Part shown: piece after piece, positions 41,293-42,285 of the stretch | Numbering within the stretch: the first letter of the stretch is position 1 | How the letters are laid out: every line of letters starts with the position of its first letter | DNA from: a bacterium | GTDB taxonomy: Bacteria; Actinomycetota; Acidimicrobiia; Spongiisociales; Spongiisociaceae | Reading direction: 5' to 3' | NCBI GenBank assembly: GCA_026710435.1 | Contig: JAPOQZ010000004.1 | Span: forward strand, 1-42,285 | DNA: 42,285 bases | Translations under genes and position numbers: made by a program | Notes under the pieces: generated by a model | Seen by the model: only the letters and a program-made list of their open reading frames with translations | Databases searched by the model: none | What the model was told of the DNA's origin: nothing

Positions 41293-41727
41293 TCACGCTG
41301 GTGTTCCCGGATCGGAGATGGAGAACAGCCCGAGCGTCTGTGCCGCCGTGACAAGTTGTCGATCACCGGTCACGAAGACCAGATCGCGGGTCTCCAGGGA
41401 GAGCGCTGCGGCGAGTTGGACCGCGTCATACGCCCTCAATGCCATGTCTTCGGCCAGGTTCCCGGCTTTCGCCACCAGGTCCGCTGTGATCTCCACATGA
41501 TGTATCTGTCGATGGAGCGTCTCGAGACCTTCAACGGCCTCGCTCAACTCGTCGGCCGAGATGCGTCCCATGCGGCAGGCGCGGGCCAAGCCGGAGCGAG
41601 CTTCGACGTAGGAGAGGCGTGCTGTGGCCACCCGGGCTGCCTGGCGCCAAACGGTGCCGGCGACATCGGAAAGAGGCTCGTCGATCAGGATCGGAATGAT
41701 CGCCGACGCATCGAAGTAGGCGATCAC
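41293..41727 (-). CDS. PIN-domain ribonuclease toxin (VapC-like)
   Basis: A 144-residue PIN domain: MIAYFDASAIIPILIDEP with the first catalytic Asp, YVEARSGLARA with the conserved Glu, LRAYDAVQLAAAL with the next Asp, and DLVFVTGDRQLVTAA with the last. The catalytic acids are complete. The start overlaps the stop of the Phd-like antitoxin as ATGA. It is unrelated in detail to the VapC at 32904. Confidence 0.85.
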   Translation of the reverse strand: MIAYFDASAIIPILIDEPLSDVAGTVWRQAARVATARLSYVEARSGLARACRMGRISADELSEAVEGLETLHRQIHHVEITADLVAKAGNLAEDMALRAYDAVQLAAALSLETRDLVFVTGDRQLVTAAQTLGLFSISDPGTPA

Positions 41728-41984
41728 CGCCGATCTTCGATGATCAAGGGGGACACGGGAGCAGTGGGCGTGATCCGTCTGCGCACCGGCGTGCGTTCCT
41801 TATCAACCGGAGGTGTGACCACCCCTTCGGCCACGAGTCGCTCGAGCAGGCCGGGCCGGTCGAGAGGCACGATGCGGGCCACCGCTTTACCGTGGTCGGT
41901 CACGACCACCTCCTCTCCTTCCCGCACCCTGCTGATGTAACGGCTCAGATTGTCTCGCAGCACCCTGATTCCCACTTCTGGCAT
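41724..41984 (-). CDS. Phd/YefM-family antitoxin
   Basis: An 86-residue protein. VGIRVLRDNLSRYISRVREG and EEVVVTDHGKAVARIVPLD are the DNA-binding N-terminal half of Phd/YefM antitoxins; the C-terminal tail, rich in Pro and Arg (TPPVDKERTPVRRRI), would wrap the toxin. AGGAAGGG lies 7 nt before the ATG at 41984, which I prefer to the upstream in-frame ATG at 42005. It is translationally coupled to the VapC. About 110 bp separate it from the ATPase gene upstream. Confidence 0.83.
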   Translation of the reverse strand: MPEVGIRVLRDNLSRYISRVREGEEVVVTDHGKAVARIVPLDRPGLLERLVAEGVVTPPVDKERTPVRRRITPTAPVSPLIIEDRR

Positions 41985-42093
41985 CTCGGTGCCCTTCCTG
42001 ATCATATGGCTAGAACTCGAAGGCCAATTGTAGCCACAACCTTCTTCCGAGAGATCCGGCCCGCCGCCCCCGAGATTGATTGCCGGTATCCGC

Positions 42094-42285
42094 CTAGTGC
42101 CAGAGGATGCTGATCGGGGCGGCCCAGATCCGGTCGGTCTTGTTGCTTGGGATGTTGCTGATGTGGGTGCCGGTGGTGAGTACTAGCCCTAGCTTGAATC
42201 TGTCTCCGACTTTTTGGGAGAGCCACTCGATGTGCCGGATGTCGCCGGGCCGGTGCCGGTTGGCCGACTTGATTTCGATTGCCAC
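42094..42285 (-). CDS. DUF4143 ATPase, C-terminal end (partial, runs off window)
   Basis: The last 63 residues of a gene entering from the right edge. AIEIKSANRHRPGDIRHIEWL, then FKLGLVLTTGT and RIWAAPISILWH match the C-terminus of AAA_14/DUF4143 ATPases, including the E-I-K of the nuclease-like fold and the usual closing W.xPis.LW. The same end in the intact copy at 40.8 kb reads IETKAAVTVRPRDFRGLKRL and FAMPLKMLW, so this is a second, divergent member. The rest of the gene lies outside the window. Confidence 0.75.
   Translation of the reverse strand: MAIEIKSANRHRPGDIRHIEWLSQKVGDRFKLGLVLTTGTHISNIPSNKTDRIWAAPISILWH

Noticed and set aside
41101-41940. Long + strand open frame opposite the Phd-VapC pair
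   Set aside because: Antisense to two recognisable, overlapping TA genes; no motifs.

Overview
The window is high-GC DNA whose gene content (a DUF222/HNH '13E12'-type protein, CaiB/BaiF CoA-transferases, an F420/flavin-type LLM oxidoreductase, VapBC modules, many start codons lying a few bases after a TANNNT box) fits an actinobacterium. I would guess an uncultured Acidimicrobiia-like lineage, but that is inference from style, not from a marker gene.

Region 1 (about 0.6-11.3 kb) is catabolic. On the + strand are a beta-keto-acid cleavage enzyme, a GrdE-like glycine/sarcosine/betaine reductase subunit, a GrdB-like subunit whose reading frame continues through an in-frame UGA (4024-4026, predicted selenocysteine, with a hairpin just downstream), and a choline-sulfatase-like sulfatase. 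On the - strand an apparent operon runs CaiB/BaiF CoA-transferase, two tandem amidohydrolase-2 paralogues (one without its HxH metal motif) and a deaminase-type amidohydrolase. Together they suggest breakdown of quaternary ammonium osmolytes (carnitine, choline-O-sulfate, betaine) or related amines.

Region 2 (12.0-28.9 kb) is a tandem array of seven EamA/DMT-family transporter paralogues. Each intact start is preceded by TACNCT and 9-10 nt, with no Shine-Dalgarno. The third copy is split by a 9.6-kb insertion (14305-23931). Removing it plus one copy of a 7-bp flanking repeat restores the reading frame exactly. The insertion carries a phage-like fragment, a damaged IS110 transposase, a decayed SLH-type gene, a nucleotidyltransferase plus phosphoglycerate-mutase-like pair, a CoA-transferase/acyl-CoA-dehydrogenase operon containing an internally deleted MmgE/PrpD gene, and an IS21 istA remnant. 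The sixth EamA copy is cut by a 103-bp palindromic element, and its removal also restores the frame.

Region 3 (29-42.3 kb) is an accessory island of toxin-antitoxin and defence-like genes: an AAA ATPase, an HNH protein, a VapBC pair behind 14-bp iterons, an ISL3 remnant, an AT-rich RDD-family membrane gene, three adjacent HEPN/nucleotidyltransferase modules (one HEPN fused to an AlbA_2/Schlafen-type domain), a DUF4143 ATPase behind three 22-bp iterons, a decayed HsdR fragment cut by the palindromic element, a Phd-VapC pair, and the C-terminus of a second DUF4143 ATPase.

Two families of non-coding mobile repeats link the regions. MITE-I is 107 bp including its CTAG flanks, in five copies. MITE-II is about 350 bp with CTAGTGTCC-type ends, in four diverged copies. 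No tRNA, rRNA or CRISPR array was seen.
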